A DNA stretch of 8,001 nt from Spirochaetales bacterium (GCA_022785155.1 JALFRH010000221.1:1-8001); one strand, 5' to 3'; shown: positions 1 through 6,234, numbered from the stretch's first letter. Made by a program: numbers and translations. The notes: generated by a model not told the origin, from the letters alone.

Positions 1-833
1 ACCGCTTCCGTCTCTGTCCTACCGTCTCCCTTGATGAAAGATTGGACTTCAGCCACCAGCTCATCCCATAAGACCTTTACTTCTTCAGTATCCATAGGAG
101 CTTTATAAATGAGATTGAGGTTTCCTTCTTCGATCTCATATTCAGCCTTAGCCGCCAAATCAGGGTTTGCAATGGAAATATAAGACATAAAGGAAACTAT
201 ATTTTCTTTATCGATATTCTCCCCAATGGCGATTTGGGCCCTGTCATCAAGGAGTACGGCTGAAATCTCCTCCCCATTTATCTCAGCCTTAAGTGTTTCC
301 TTCATCTCTGCCTTTTCACCATTGATCCTATCCATGAGATCCCTCACTTTGTTCCAAAGAGCAGAGATATCATCATCACTGGTTGACGATGGATACCATA
401 GATATACGGTGTCTGAAGAGAATGAGACGGTATATATCTCTTCATACTCTGGGTTTTCTTCCAAGAGACGGGACACAAAGGCTTTGGCTTCCTCTTCAGA
501 GATATTTGTTTTTATCTCGCCTTTGTCACTGGAGAAAGCGGATCTGAATAGGGTGCTTCCACCTCTATATACAAAGGAAAGCTTTCTGCTTTCATTGGCC
601 TCGACTTTTTCTTCTTCTATGTTTTCTTCTCTTGTCGTATCTCTTTCCACAATAGGATCATCATTGACGGTAAGAGTCGGAATATCTTTATCGAAGGTCC
701 TTCTCTCATAGTCTTTCTCTTCCGCTACAGTGACAACAGGACCGTTTTGGGTGGAATCTTCCTTTTTCTTACAGGAAGTAATGACAGACAATGCCAGGAA
801 TAAGACAAATAAGACAAGGAAACGCTTTTTCAC
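1..833 (-). CDS. Putative lipoprotein with a duplicated module, 3' end outside window
   Basis: Partial gene: 277 codons are visible and the frame is still open at the left edge. The start is GTG (833-831), chosen because a GGAGG ribosome site lies five bases upstream and the protein then opens with a textbook export signal: KKR, a hydrophobic stretch over residues 5-19, then ITSC with Cys21 as the probable lipidated residue. ITS before Cys departs from the strict enterobacterial lipobox but suits the relaxed spirochaetal one. Residues 22-85 are a charged, Glu-rich and probably disordered linker. Two similar modules follow at about 111-173 and 207-270, aligned at a constant 96-residue offset (F119/F215, NP127-128/NP223-224, Y147/Y243, LW159-160/LW255-256). 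I do not recognise the family, and the function is unknown. It is probably anchored to a membrane facing the periplasm or cell surface. The gap from the upstream transporter gene is 114 bp, so it may be transcribed separately. Confidence 0.8.
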   Translation of the reverse strand, partial: MKKRFLVLFVLFLALSVITSCKKKEDSTQNGPVVTVAEEKDYERRTFDKDIPTLTVNDDPIVERDTTREENIEEEKVEANESRKLSFVYRGGSTLFRSAFSSDKGEIKTNISEEEAKAFVSRLLEENPEYEEIYTVSFSSDTVYLWYPSSTSDDDISALWNKVRDLMDRINGEKAEMKETLKAEINGEEISAVLLDDRAQIAIGENIDKENIVSFMSYISIANPDLAAKAEYEIEEGNLNLIYKAPMDTEEVKVLWDELVAEVQSFIKGDGRTETEA

Positions 834-838
834 TTTTG

Positions 839-843
839 CCTCC
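839..843 (-). promoter_or_regulatory. Strong ribosome binding site fixing the lipoprotein GTG start
   Basis: On the minus strand the bases read GGAGG followed by CAAAA and then GTG. This is a near-perfect Shine-Dalgarno match at five-base spacing. It decides the GTG at 833 as the start, which in turn yields an intact lipoprotein signal peptide. Confidence 0.75.
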
Positions 844-885
844 AATATAGTGATTCTATCATGAGTCAAAAGCTTTTTCCCATAA

Positions 886-921
886 TAAAGCACACTCAGT
901 ATGTGTTTTTTCTGTGCTTTA
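886..921. repeat. 9-bp inverted repeat between transporter and lipoprotein genes
   Basis: TAAAGCACA at 886-894 is matched by its exact reverse complement at 913-921, separated by 18 bases. It lies downstream of the EamA transporter stop and upstream of the lipoprotein start. It could be a weak terminator for the transporter (no good U-tract follows on the minus strand) or a regulator site in front of the lipoprotein gene. The stem is AT-rich and the loop is long, so folding would be only moderately stable. Confidence 0.35.
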
Positions 922-947
922 ATCCTCTTTCTGGCTATAGCCCCTCT

Positions 948-1814
948 TCAGCGCTTTTTATTGTATAAGAACATCAAGTATGCGCTGGAGAAGATGACCA
1001 CATACCCTATGATGGATGACCAGTGTGGTATCTGGCCAAGAAACAACACTCCCCAAAGGGCTGAAAAGACTACAGTGAAGTAATCAAAGATGGATATCTC
1101 CTTGCTTGGAGCCTCCTTAAAGGCAAGTGTAACTCCATACTGCCCTATGGTTGCTCCTATGGAAGCAAGGATGAGATATATTACAGAAGCCATGGTCATG
1201 GGAGCATGGTCCTTGATGACGAAGGGTATCGCAATAAGGGTGGATATAAGAGAGAAGCCGAATACAATTTGGGAAGAGGGCATCCCTCTCTTTCCCAATG
1301 CTCTTACACAAGTATAAGCTGCACCTGCACCCAAGCCACCGGCAACACCCACAAGGGAAGCCGTCATACTTTCAGAGAAGTGCATTCCAGGCTTTACGAC
1401 AAACAGAATTCCAATGAAGGCCAGGACTACAAAAAAGTATTGTTTCCAGTCTGTCTTCTCTTTCAACACCAAAGAAGAAAGAATGAGGGTAAAGAAGGGT
1501 GCAAGCTTATTGAGAATGGAGGCGTCGGATATCATCAGATGATCCAAGGCATAGAAGTTTGCAAAAACTCCCACGGAGCCGAAGAGGGCCCTAAGGACAA
1601 GTAGACCAAGGTCCGAAGGCTTGGTGTCAAAGGAATCCCCACTCCTGAAAAAGAGTATCAGTGCGACTATCATAGCCCCGCCATTACGAAAAAGAACCTT
1701 CTGAAACATAGGAAGGTCTCCTGACTTAATGACAAAAAGATTCATCAAGGAGAACCCCAATGCTGAAATGATTATATAGAAAATGCCTTTTTTTACAGAT
1801 CCTTTCTTTTCCAT
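948..1814 (-). CDS. EamA/DMT-family inner-membrane transporter
   Basis: Drug/metabolite transporter superfamily protein of 288 residues from the ATG at 1814, the usual length for two EamA repeats with about ten membrane helices. Visible landmarks are an opening helix beginning GIFYIIISALGFSLMNLF, an arginine-bearing loop (VLFRNGG) between helices 1 and 2, the first-repeat signature NKLAPFFTLILSSLVLKEK, then FVVLAFIGILFVVKPG. A glycine-rich helix (GGLGAGAAYTCVRALGK) begins the second repeat. The open frame extends upstream to 1958, but that would add 48 residues absent from the family and lacks a ribosome site. A TTG at 1820 has AAAGGA six bases upstream and is a credible alternative start two codons earlier. 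The substrate cannot be told from sequence; relatives export amino acids or small metabolites. Transcribed divergently from the MFS gene. Confidence 0.9.
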   Translation of the reverse strand: MEKKGSVKKGIFYIIISALGFSLMNLFVIKSGDLPMFQKVLFRNGGAMIVALILFFRSGDSFDTKPSDLGLLVLRALFGSVGVFANFYALDHLMISDASILNKLAPFFTLILSSLVLKEKTDWKQYFFVVLAFIGILFVVKPGMHFSESMTASLVGVAGGLGAGAAYTCVRALGKRGMPSSQIVFGFSLISTLIAIPFVIKDHAPMTMASVIYLILASIGATIGQYGVTLAFKEAPSKEISIFDYFTVVFSALWGVLFLGQIPHWSSIIGYVVIFSSAYLMFLYNKKR

Positions 1815-1988
1815 TGCCAAAGAATATCCTTTTGCTCTCTTCTTTCCAATAGAGAATCCTTTCATGAAAATGAAGATGAGCATTAGATTAAACGATATGT
1901 ACCGAAGAAAGAGGCCGAAATGTTCCATCTTCTTGAAAAAAGAATAATTAGATGACACTATTATTGGCGTTCAATGTCGGGGGGCTGA
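1815..1988. promoter_or_regulatory. Divergent control region between EamA and MFS transporter genes
   Basis: This 174-bp region separates two oppositely oriented transporter genes. For the minus strand, TTGAAC (1969-1974) and TCTAAT (1947-1952) are spaced 16 bp apart and make a reasonable sigma-70-type promoter for the EamA gene with a leader of about 130 nt. For the plus strand, TTGAAA (1933-1938) and TATTAT (1959-1964) are 20 bp apart, so that promoter is weaker. The candidates overlap, which would make their use competitive. An in-frame TGA directly before the MFS ATG and a G-run (1979-1984) support the MFS start. Confidence 0.4.
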
Positions 1989-3170
1989 ATGGTTTCATTT
2001 CTCTTATTATTAATAATATATCTGTCTTTTGTATCTTTGGGACTACCAGACAGTATGCTTGGAGCATCCTGGCCCTTGATTTATCCATCCATTGGTGCCG
2101 ATGTATCCATGGCGGGGATAGTCAGTATGACTGCATGCTTCGGAACTGTCATAAGCTCCCTTGCCTTTGCAAAGATCTCTAAGCGTTTTTCCACAAGAGT
2201 AATAACATCATTCTCCATTTTTGTTACCAGCTTGGCACTCTTTTTGATGTCAAAGGCAACTTCCATTTATATGATGCTTCCCATTTCCCTTCTGTTGGGA
2301 TTGGGAGGAGGCTGTGTGGACAGCGCCCTCAACAATTATGTCTCCCTCCATTACTCCACAGGAGCAATGTCATTTTTGCACGGCTTCTGGGGCGTGGGAA
2401 CAACCATAGGCCCTATTCTCTTAGGCATCATCCTTCCTTTGGGATATACTTGGAGAACTGGATATTTCTGTATATCCATTGTCCAGGCGGCCATTCTTAT
2501 TCTCTCTCTTCTTGGCTTTCCTCTTTGGACGCTGAAGGAAAAAGAAAACAGGAAGCAAGGTATCTATGAAGATAAGGAAAAGGTTTTGGGGGCCAAGGAG
2601 GCCATGAAAAGAAAGGGTGCCGTCTTTGCCCTTTTAGGTTTCTTTGCCTACTGCTCCTTGGAAAACACCATTATGGTATGGAACGCAACATATATGGTCT
2701 CGGGAGGCTTAAGCGAATCCAAGGCCGCTTCCTTTGCATCTCTCTTTTTCTGGGGCATGACCATTGGTAGAATATCCACAGGTTTTATTGCAGACAAAGT
2801 GGGTGACGCCTTTATGATCAGGGTGGGAAGCATCGCCTTGATATCTGCAATAATCCTTACTCCATTCATTCCTGTATCATATTTCTGGATTGTACTTTTG
2901 CTCCTGGGCTTGGGTTGCGCCCCCTTCTATCCTATGATGATGCATCAGACACCTAGATTGTATGGAGTGGATGCTTCTCCGGCTCTGATTGGGTTACAGA
3001 TGGCATCGGCATATGTAGGTTCCACTTTGGCACCTTCCCTTTTTGGTTTCATATCAAAGCTAAGCGGGATGTGGATTTTCCCCATATATCTGGTGTTTTT
3101 CTTTGTCATCCTTGTATTCTCGACAGAAAAGAAAAGGTCTCTCCTTTCCTCTCTGGGGTTATTGAAGTAG
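1989..3170 (+). CDS. Major facilitator superfamily permease, possibly sugar-type
   Basis: A 393-residue protein with about twelve hydrophobic segments, the standard MFS size. It starts at the ATG at 1989, which is the first possible start because an in-frame TGA immediately precedes it; a G-rich stretch four bases upstream may serve as ribosome site. The N-terminal helix carries the motif SLGLPDSMLGASWPLI, which resembles permeases of the fucose/glucose symporter (FHS-like) type. The loop after helix 2 (AKISKRFSTR) is a degenerate MFS motif A, and the equivalent loop in the second half (GFIADKVGD) is better conserved. Helix 4 includes LLGLGGGCVDSALNNYVS, followed by FLHGFWGVGTTIGP, both typical of sugar-type MFS. 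A basic cytoplasmic loop (about residues 180-210) joins the two halves. It probably works by proton- or cation-coupled transport. The substrate is not determinable; a sugar or sugar derivative is the best guess. It is followed after 9 bp by the NusG-like gene. Confidence 0.9.
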   Translation: MVSFLLLLIIYLSFVSLGLPDSMLGASWPLIYPSIGADVSMAGIVSMTACFGTVISSLAFAKISKRFSTRVITSFSIFVTSLALFLMSKATSIYMMLPISLLLGLGGGCVDSALNNYVSLHYSTGAMSFLHGFWGVGTTIGPILLGIILPLGYTWRTGYFCISIVQAAILILSLLGFPLWTLKEKENRKQGIYEDKEKVLGAKEAMKRKGAVFALLGFFAYCSLENTIMVWNATYMVSGGLSESKAASFASLFFWGMTIGRISTGFIADKVGDAFMIRVGSIALISAIILTPFIPVSYFWIVLLLLGLGCAPFYPMMMHQTPRLYGVDASPALIGLQMASAYVGSTLAPSLFGFISKLSGMWIFPIYLVFFFVILVFSTEKKRSLLSSLGLLK

Positions 3171-3179
3171 AATTATAGA

Positions 3180-3800
3180 ATGAAGAACAATTGGGAATTC
3201 TCAGAAGATCTTGAAGACAGAAGGACCAACCTGGTTACAACCGGTTATGACAACTATTGTCTCCAGACTCTTGGAGGAAAAGAAATAGAACTGGCCCAGG
3301 AGCTGAACATCATCTACAAAGATCAGGGGGCCATGGCCCTCCCATTTCTAAGACTCACCCATAAAAGCGAAAAAGGTGTAAGGACTACATATCAGAAAGT
3401 GATACTTCCCGGATATGTATTTCTCTTTCTTCCTACAGGGACACTCCCCTCTGATATAAGGCCAGGAGGAGTTGGTTTCCATTATGTAAAAAACGTAGAT
3501 AAAAAAGATCTCCTTCTACATGGGGACGATAAAAAATATGCCCAGTGGGTATTCCACAATGGCGGCATAATAGGAATGTCCAAGGCAATCAGGCTTAACG
3601 GCAAGGTCAAGATCACCTCGGGTCCACTCTTCAATATGGTTGGAAACATCAAAGAATACTCCAAGAAAAACAGAAACTGCAGGATTGTGACTACTCTCTT
3701 CAATCGCCAGATATCCATGTGGCTTCCCTTCGAGTGGGTGGAGGAGATTCCCGAGGAGTTGGCGAAGGAAGAGAATACTGACAGTGACACCAAAGAATAA
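3180..3800 (+). CDS. NusG-family transcription antiterminator paralogue (RfaH/LoaP-like)
   Basis: A 206-residue protein with NusG architecture. The NGN domain runs from about residue 25 (NYCLQTLGGKE) to about 125 and includes KVILPGYVFLFLP (73-85), matching the conserved PGYVFV core that contacts RNA polymerase. A KOW domain at about 138-189 reads RLNGKVKITSGPLFNMVGNI, ending in MWLPFEWVEEI. The N-terminal 24 residues and acidic C-terminal tail (about 190-206) are extensions. Divergence from a housekeeping NusG and isolation from secE/rplK mark it as a specialised paralogue, the class that includes RfaH and LoaP, which suppress pausing and termination in selected long operons. It lies 9 bp behind the MFS stop with no clear ribosome site, so translation probably depends on the upstream gene. 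Such genes usually head the operon they control; here it is last and faces a convergent gene, so its target is probably elsewhere. Which subfamily it belongs to is inference. Confidence 0.85.
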   Translation: MKNNWEFSEDLEDRRTNLVTTGYDNYCLQTLGGKEIELAQELNIIYKDQGAMALPFLRLTHKSEKGVRTTYQKVILPGYVFLFLPTGTLPSDIRPGGVGFHYVKNVDKKDLLLHGDDKKYAQWVFHNGGIIGMSKAIRLNGKVKITSGPLFNMVGNIKEYSKKNRNCRIVTTLFNRQISMWLPFEWVEEIPEELAKEENTDSDTKE

Positions 3801-3817
3801 TTCCCCTCGAGGGGGAA
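3801..3817. terminator. Hairpin between convergent nusG-like and rlmK-like genes
   Basis: TTCCCC and GGGGAA flank a 5-base loop around the perfect palindrome CCCCTCGAGGGG, starting one base after the NusG-like stop codon. In the minus direction the stem is followed by TTATTCTTT, a moderate U-tract that falls inside the last codons of the NusG-like gene. This suggests it chiefly terminates the methyltransferase transcript. In the plus direction there is no immediate T-run, so termination of the MFS/NusG transcript is less certain. Confidence 0.6.
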
Positions 3818-3829
3818 CTATCTGAAGTC

Positions 3830-5668
3830 TCAGTCTTCGTTTTTGTCGCTTAGTTGACCTTGGAGCCAGAAAGCTGTTGCGCCTTCCCTGTTTTTGTTGT
3901 CCATGAAGGCATCGTAGCCGTAAGGCTTTGGACCAGTCTTTTTCCTTTCGTCCCTGTCCCTGCCTTCTCTTCTGTACTCGCCACGCCTTTCGTCGCTTCT
4001 TCCGCTTCTATAGGCTCTGGAAGTATCGTTTTCCCAGTCTGAAGAAGAGAATCTTCTATCTCTTGAGGGGAAGGAATCACGCTTGTAGTTGTCCCTTCTG
4101 CCATCTCTGTCTCTTCTTCCACCATATGTACGGGAATCCGAAGCATATCTATTGTAGCTTCTTTCTTCTCTACCATAGCCTCTGTCTTCCCTTCTTTCAC
4201 TGGAGTATCTGCCACCGCGTCTATCATTGAAACGGGACTCTCTGTCAGAGTATCTGTCTCCTCTTCTATCGTCGTAGCGATCAGATTCCCTATCTGAATA
4301 TCTATCGTTTCTTCTGTCACTGTAGCCATAGGAATCCCTGTCAGAGAAGCTGTCTCTTCTTCTATCTGAGGAACGTGAAGAAGATCTATCGTCTCTTTTC
4401 CTGTCCCCAAAGCTTCTTCTATCAGAGGAACGGGAATCTCTATCGGAGAATCTATCGCTCCTTCTCTCTCCTCCACGGCGTTCAAAGGAAGAGGATCTGT
4501 CGTTTCTTCTTTCCCTTCTTTCCCCGCCTCTCTTCTCTGCTCTCTCTTCTCTCTTCTCCTCTCCGTCATCGAAGGAGAATGCCCTAGGTGCAGACTTCAC
4601 CCTCTTCTCCTCTTTTTCATTGCTCTTCTCTTCATTGAGCACCAGCCTTTCAGGTGCTCCTTCCTTCTCTTTGATTTCGTCCATTTTTCTATTCCTGTCC
4701 CCGCTTTTAGAGTATTTAGTTGTTTTACGGGGTTTCTTTGCCATTTCCCAGACCCTGCAGCTTCTTCGTTTAGTAGAAAAATTCAATGCAGTGACTTCCC
4801 TTGTTATTTCCTTGATCTCATACCATGGGTTCAATATATTTTTATCCAAGCCAAAACCGCTTAGATTCTCTGAGAATAACACAATTCCGTCATCAGAGAG
4901 AATCTTCCAGATTGCAGCAAGGAAAGGAACATGATCCTTTTTTACATCAAAGTCCTCAGCTTTATGGGAGTTTGAAAAAGCAGGAGGATCGAATACAACG
5001 ATATCATATCGTCTGTTTTCAGCTACCGCCCTTTCAAGAAAGGCTCTGGCATCCTCAGCCACCACCTTGTACTTGTTCTCATCCAGGAACCCATTTCTAT
5101 CCAAGTTGCGTCTTGACCATGCAGTGTAGACATTGGACAAGTCTACGCTCTCAACACTTTCAGCCCCGCCTTTTGCGGCATATACGCTGAAGGAGGATGT
5201 GTAGGAGAAAAGATTCAGGACCCTTTGGTTCTGAGCCATTTCCATTAAGAGGCGCCTGTTCTCAGTCATATCGAGAAAGAGACCTGTGTCTACATATTTC
5301 ATGAGCTCGCACTCAAAGTAAAGGCCGTTTTCCTTTACAACTACAGGGCACTCTCCAGTCCCCTTTTCATGCTGCTCTCTCCCTTCCCTCTTTTTTCTTT
5401 CCTTCCAGATTACCTTATCTCTTTCTATGTATAGAAAACGGGAGACAATATCCATGATTTCGGTTATTTCGTCTTCATTTCTTCCCTCATCCCTATAGTC
5501 CATGATCCTTGCATATGGGCCATAAATGTCCACAGTAAGTTCAAGTCCTTCCAGGGACCTGTCATATACTCTACATACATCTGAATCGGTATTCTTCATC
5601 CAGCGCCTGGCTTCCAGACCCTGAGCTTTGAGGATTTTCCCGAAATCCTTTTTTAGATATTCTTCCAC
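3830..5668 (-). CDS. rlmK: RlmK-type 23S rRNA methyltransferase with Arg/Ser/Asp-rich tail
   Basis: A 612-residue protein. Residues 1-310 resemble the RlmK half of E. coli RlmKL, which makes m7G2069 in 23S rRNA. Landmarks are VCRVYDRSLEGLELTVDIYG (31-50), YVDTGLFLD (125-133) of the COG1092 fold, the SAM-binding segment VLNLFSYTSSFSVYAAKGGA (150-169), acidic SVDLS (174-178), catalytic-loop DPPAFSNS (227-234) with a following DVKKDH, and a final RRSCRVWEM. The N-terminal RlmL/THUMP half of the enterobacterial fusion is absent, so this is a stand-alone RlmK. The start is the GTG at 5668: an in-frame TAA lies four codons upstream with no start codon between. Residues 311-369 form a charged linker. 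Residues about 370-575 are low-complexity Arg/Ser/Asp/Gly/Tyr sequence with DRYSDRES-like repeats, and residues 576-606 are less biased again (KKTGPKPYGYDAFM onward). The tail is very unusual. The methyltransferase assignment is strong; the exact target base is inferred. Confidence 0.9.
   Translation of the reverse strand: MEEYLKKDFGKILKAQGLEARRWMKNTDSDVCRVYDRSLEGLELTVDIYGPYARIMDYRDEGRNEDEITEIMDIVSRFLYIERDKVIWKERKKREGREQHEKGTGECPVVVKENGLYFECELMKYVDTGLFLDMTENRRLLMEMAQNQRVLNLFSYTSSFSVYAAKGGAESVESVDLSNVYTAWSRRNLDRNGFLDENKYKVVAEDARAFLERAVAENRRYDIVVFDPPAFSNSHKAEDFDVKKDHVPFLAAIWKILSDDGIVLFSENLSGFGLDKNILNPWYEIKEITREVTALNFSTKRRSCRVWEMAKKPRKTTKYSKSGDRNRKMDEIKEKEGAPERLVLNEEKSNEKEEKRVKSAPRAFSFDDGEEKREERAEKRGGERRERRNDRSSSFERRGGERRSDRFSDRDSRSSDRRSFGDRKRDDRSSSRSSDRRRDSFSDRDSYGYSDRRNDRYSDRESDRYDDRRGDRYSDRESRFNDRRGGRYSSERREDRGYGREERSYNRYASDSRTYGGRRDRDGRRDNYKRDSFPSRDRRFSSSDWENDTSRAYRSGRSDERRGEYRREGRDRDERKKTGPKPYGYDAFMDNKNREGATAFWLQGQLSDKNED
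3944..4561 (-). other. Low-complexity RS/RD/RGG-rich tail coding region of rlmK-like gene
   Basis: This stretch encodes residues about 370-575 of the methyltransferase. By hand count roughly 31% are Arg, 17% Ser and 16% Asp, with Gly, Glu and Tyr making up much of the rest and only four Lys. RGG-like motifs (RRGGERR, RRGGRY, YGGRR) and DR/SR dipeptides recur. The coding strand repeats the hexamer GATAGA (Asp-Arg) about nine times. Composition predicts intrinsic disorder and RNA contact or condensate-type behaviour, by analogy with eukaryotic SR and RGG proteins. It continues the methyltransferase reading frame without any stop. Confidence 0.85.
4214..4306 (-). repeat. Imperfect tandem repeat DRYSDRES...DRRG in the tail
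   Basis: Residues 455-470 and 471-485 are two adjacent copies of a 15-16-residue unit that begins DRYSDRES and ends DRRG. A decayed third copy follows (GRYSSERRED). Unit boundaries are clear at protein level, and codons differ between copies, so the duplication is not a recent exact one. Confidence 0.7.
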
Positions 5669-5751
5669 ATCGAGATATTATCCTATCGGAAAGAAAAAAA
5701 ACAGTGGTTCCATTTGTTGTTTCTCTATCTATAGGTTAATATTTATTCAGT
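5669..5751. promoter_or_regulatory. Compact divergent promoter region, rlmK-like / unknown gene
   Basis: Only 83 bp separate two divergent starts, so both promoters must lie here. On the plus strand TTGTTG (5714-5719) and TAATAT (5737-5742) are 17 bp apart. Transcription would begin about 5749, only two or three bases before the ATG at 5752, giving a nearly leaderless message, which fits the lack of a ribosome site before that ATG. On the minus strand a GATAAT/TAATAT element sits close to the GTG start downstream of an eight-base T-run, but no convincing -35 is visible. Confidence 0.4.
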
Positions 5752-6234
5752 ATGTATGATGAAGAGACATTAGAGTTTATAAAGGAAAGGGAAGAAAAGC
5801 TTGGAGGACCTCTTCTTATGAGAACCTATGCCACCTGGTTTGCAGAAGTATGGGGAGAGCGAAGGGAGTACGGTGTCTTCATGTATTCCGACGGCAAGGT
5901 CTTGGTCATGGAGGACTTCTTCAGGCCTGCAACACTCCTGGGATATGAACTTGAAACCAAAAGGGAAAAAGAGAGAAGAAAAGAATATAGGAAAATGGAG
6001 ATCTTTCTTCCCTTGGACAAAATAGACTCAATAGAGCTTGTAACAAAAGGCAAAGCAGAAGAAGCTCTTAGAAAGGGAAACAAAGAGATTCAGGAAGCGA
6101 ACAGGATATCCAGGATCTTCTGCCGCACCGTCACTATGATAAAAGCGGAGGACAGAGTATTCTTTTTTGAGATTCCTGCACACAAGGAATTTAAAAATAC
6201 TATTATAAAGTTAATGAATAAGGAGAAGAATTAA
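5752..6234 (+). CDS. Uncharacterised 160-residue protein coupled to hexose-phosphate mutase
   Basis: I do not recognise this family. The protein is 160 residues, highly charged, without signal peptide or membrane segment, and probably cytoplasmic. A short N-terminal helix (1-17) is followed by alternating strand-like segments: GVFMYSDGKVLVMEDFF, then MEIFLPLDKIDSIELV, and near the end TVTMIKAEDRVFFFEIP, closing with a helix HKEFKNTIIKLMNK. That order (strands reporting a display or conversion function, then a terminal helix) recalls bacterial PH-like domains, but this is a pattern guess only. Two basic/acidic coiled segments (about 66-82 and 101-118) interrupt it. The ATG at 5752 has no ribosome site; an in-frame ATG at 5818 is preceded by GGAGG ten bases upstream and is a possible alternative start (residue 23). 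Its stop overlaps the mutase start by one base (TAATG), so the two are co-translated. Confidence 0.75.
   Translation: MYDEETLEFIKEREEKLGGPLLMRTYATWFAEVWGERREYGVFMYSDGKVLVMEDFFRPATLLGYELETKREKERRKEYRKMEIFLPLDKIDSIELVTKGKAEEALRKGNKEIQEANRISRIFCRTVTMIKAEDRVFFFEIPAHKEFKNTIIKLMNKEKN
6220..6225 (+). promoter_or_regulatory. Ribosome binding site for the hexose-phosphate mutase
   Basis: AAGGAG lies eight bases upstream of the ATG at 6234, inside the last codons of the preceding gene. With the TAATG stop/start overlap it indicates translational coupling of the two genes and confirms the mutase start. Confidence 0.75.

Noticed and set aside
226..711. A 161-codon open frame on the plus strand
   Set aside because: It is antisense to the lipoprotein, whose frame has a signal peptide, ribosome site and internal repeat. 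The antisense product is Ser/Phe/Leu-rich with no recognisable domain.
933..942. GGCTATAGCC palindrome just after the EamA gene as a terminator
   Set aside because: The stem would be only three GC pairs around a four-base loop with no T-run, too weak to call.
1206..1604. A 132-codon open frame on the plus strand
   Set aside because: It is antisense to the EamA transporter, which has clear family motifs in its own frame. The product has no domain and no supporting start signal.
1815..1958. A 48-residue N-terminal extension of the EamA transporter starting at GTG 1958
   Set aside because: There is no ribosome site at 1958, the extension lies over candidate promoter elements, and the family normally starts near the ATG at 1814.
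3944..4561. The repetitive tract as a CRISPR array or satellite repeat
   Set aside because: There are no fixed-length direct repeats with unique spacers. The repetition is explained by protein-level Arg/Asp/Ser bias in one open frame.
3850..4569. A 239-codon open frame on the minus strand in another frame across the methyltransferase tail
   Set aside because: It exists because the repetitive Arg/Ser/Asp codons lack stops in the shifted frame. It is low-complexity Glu/Thr/Ile sequence without a domain and lies wholly inside the real gene.
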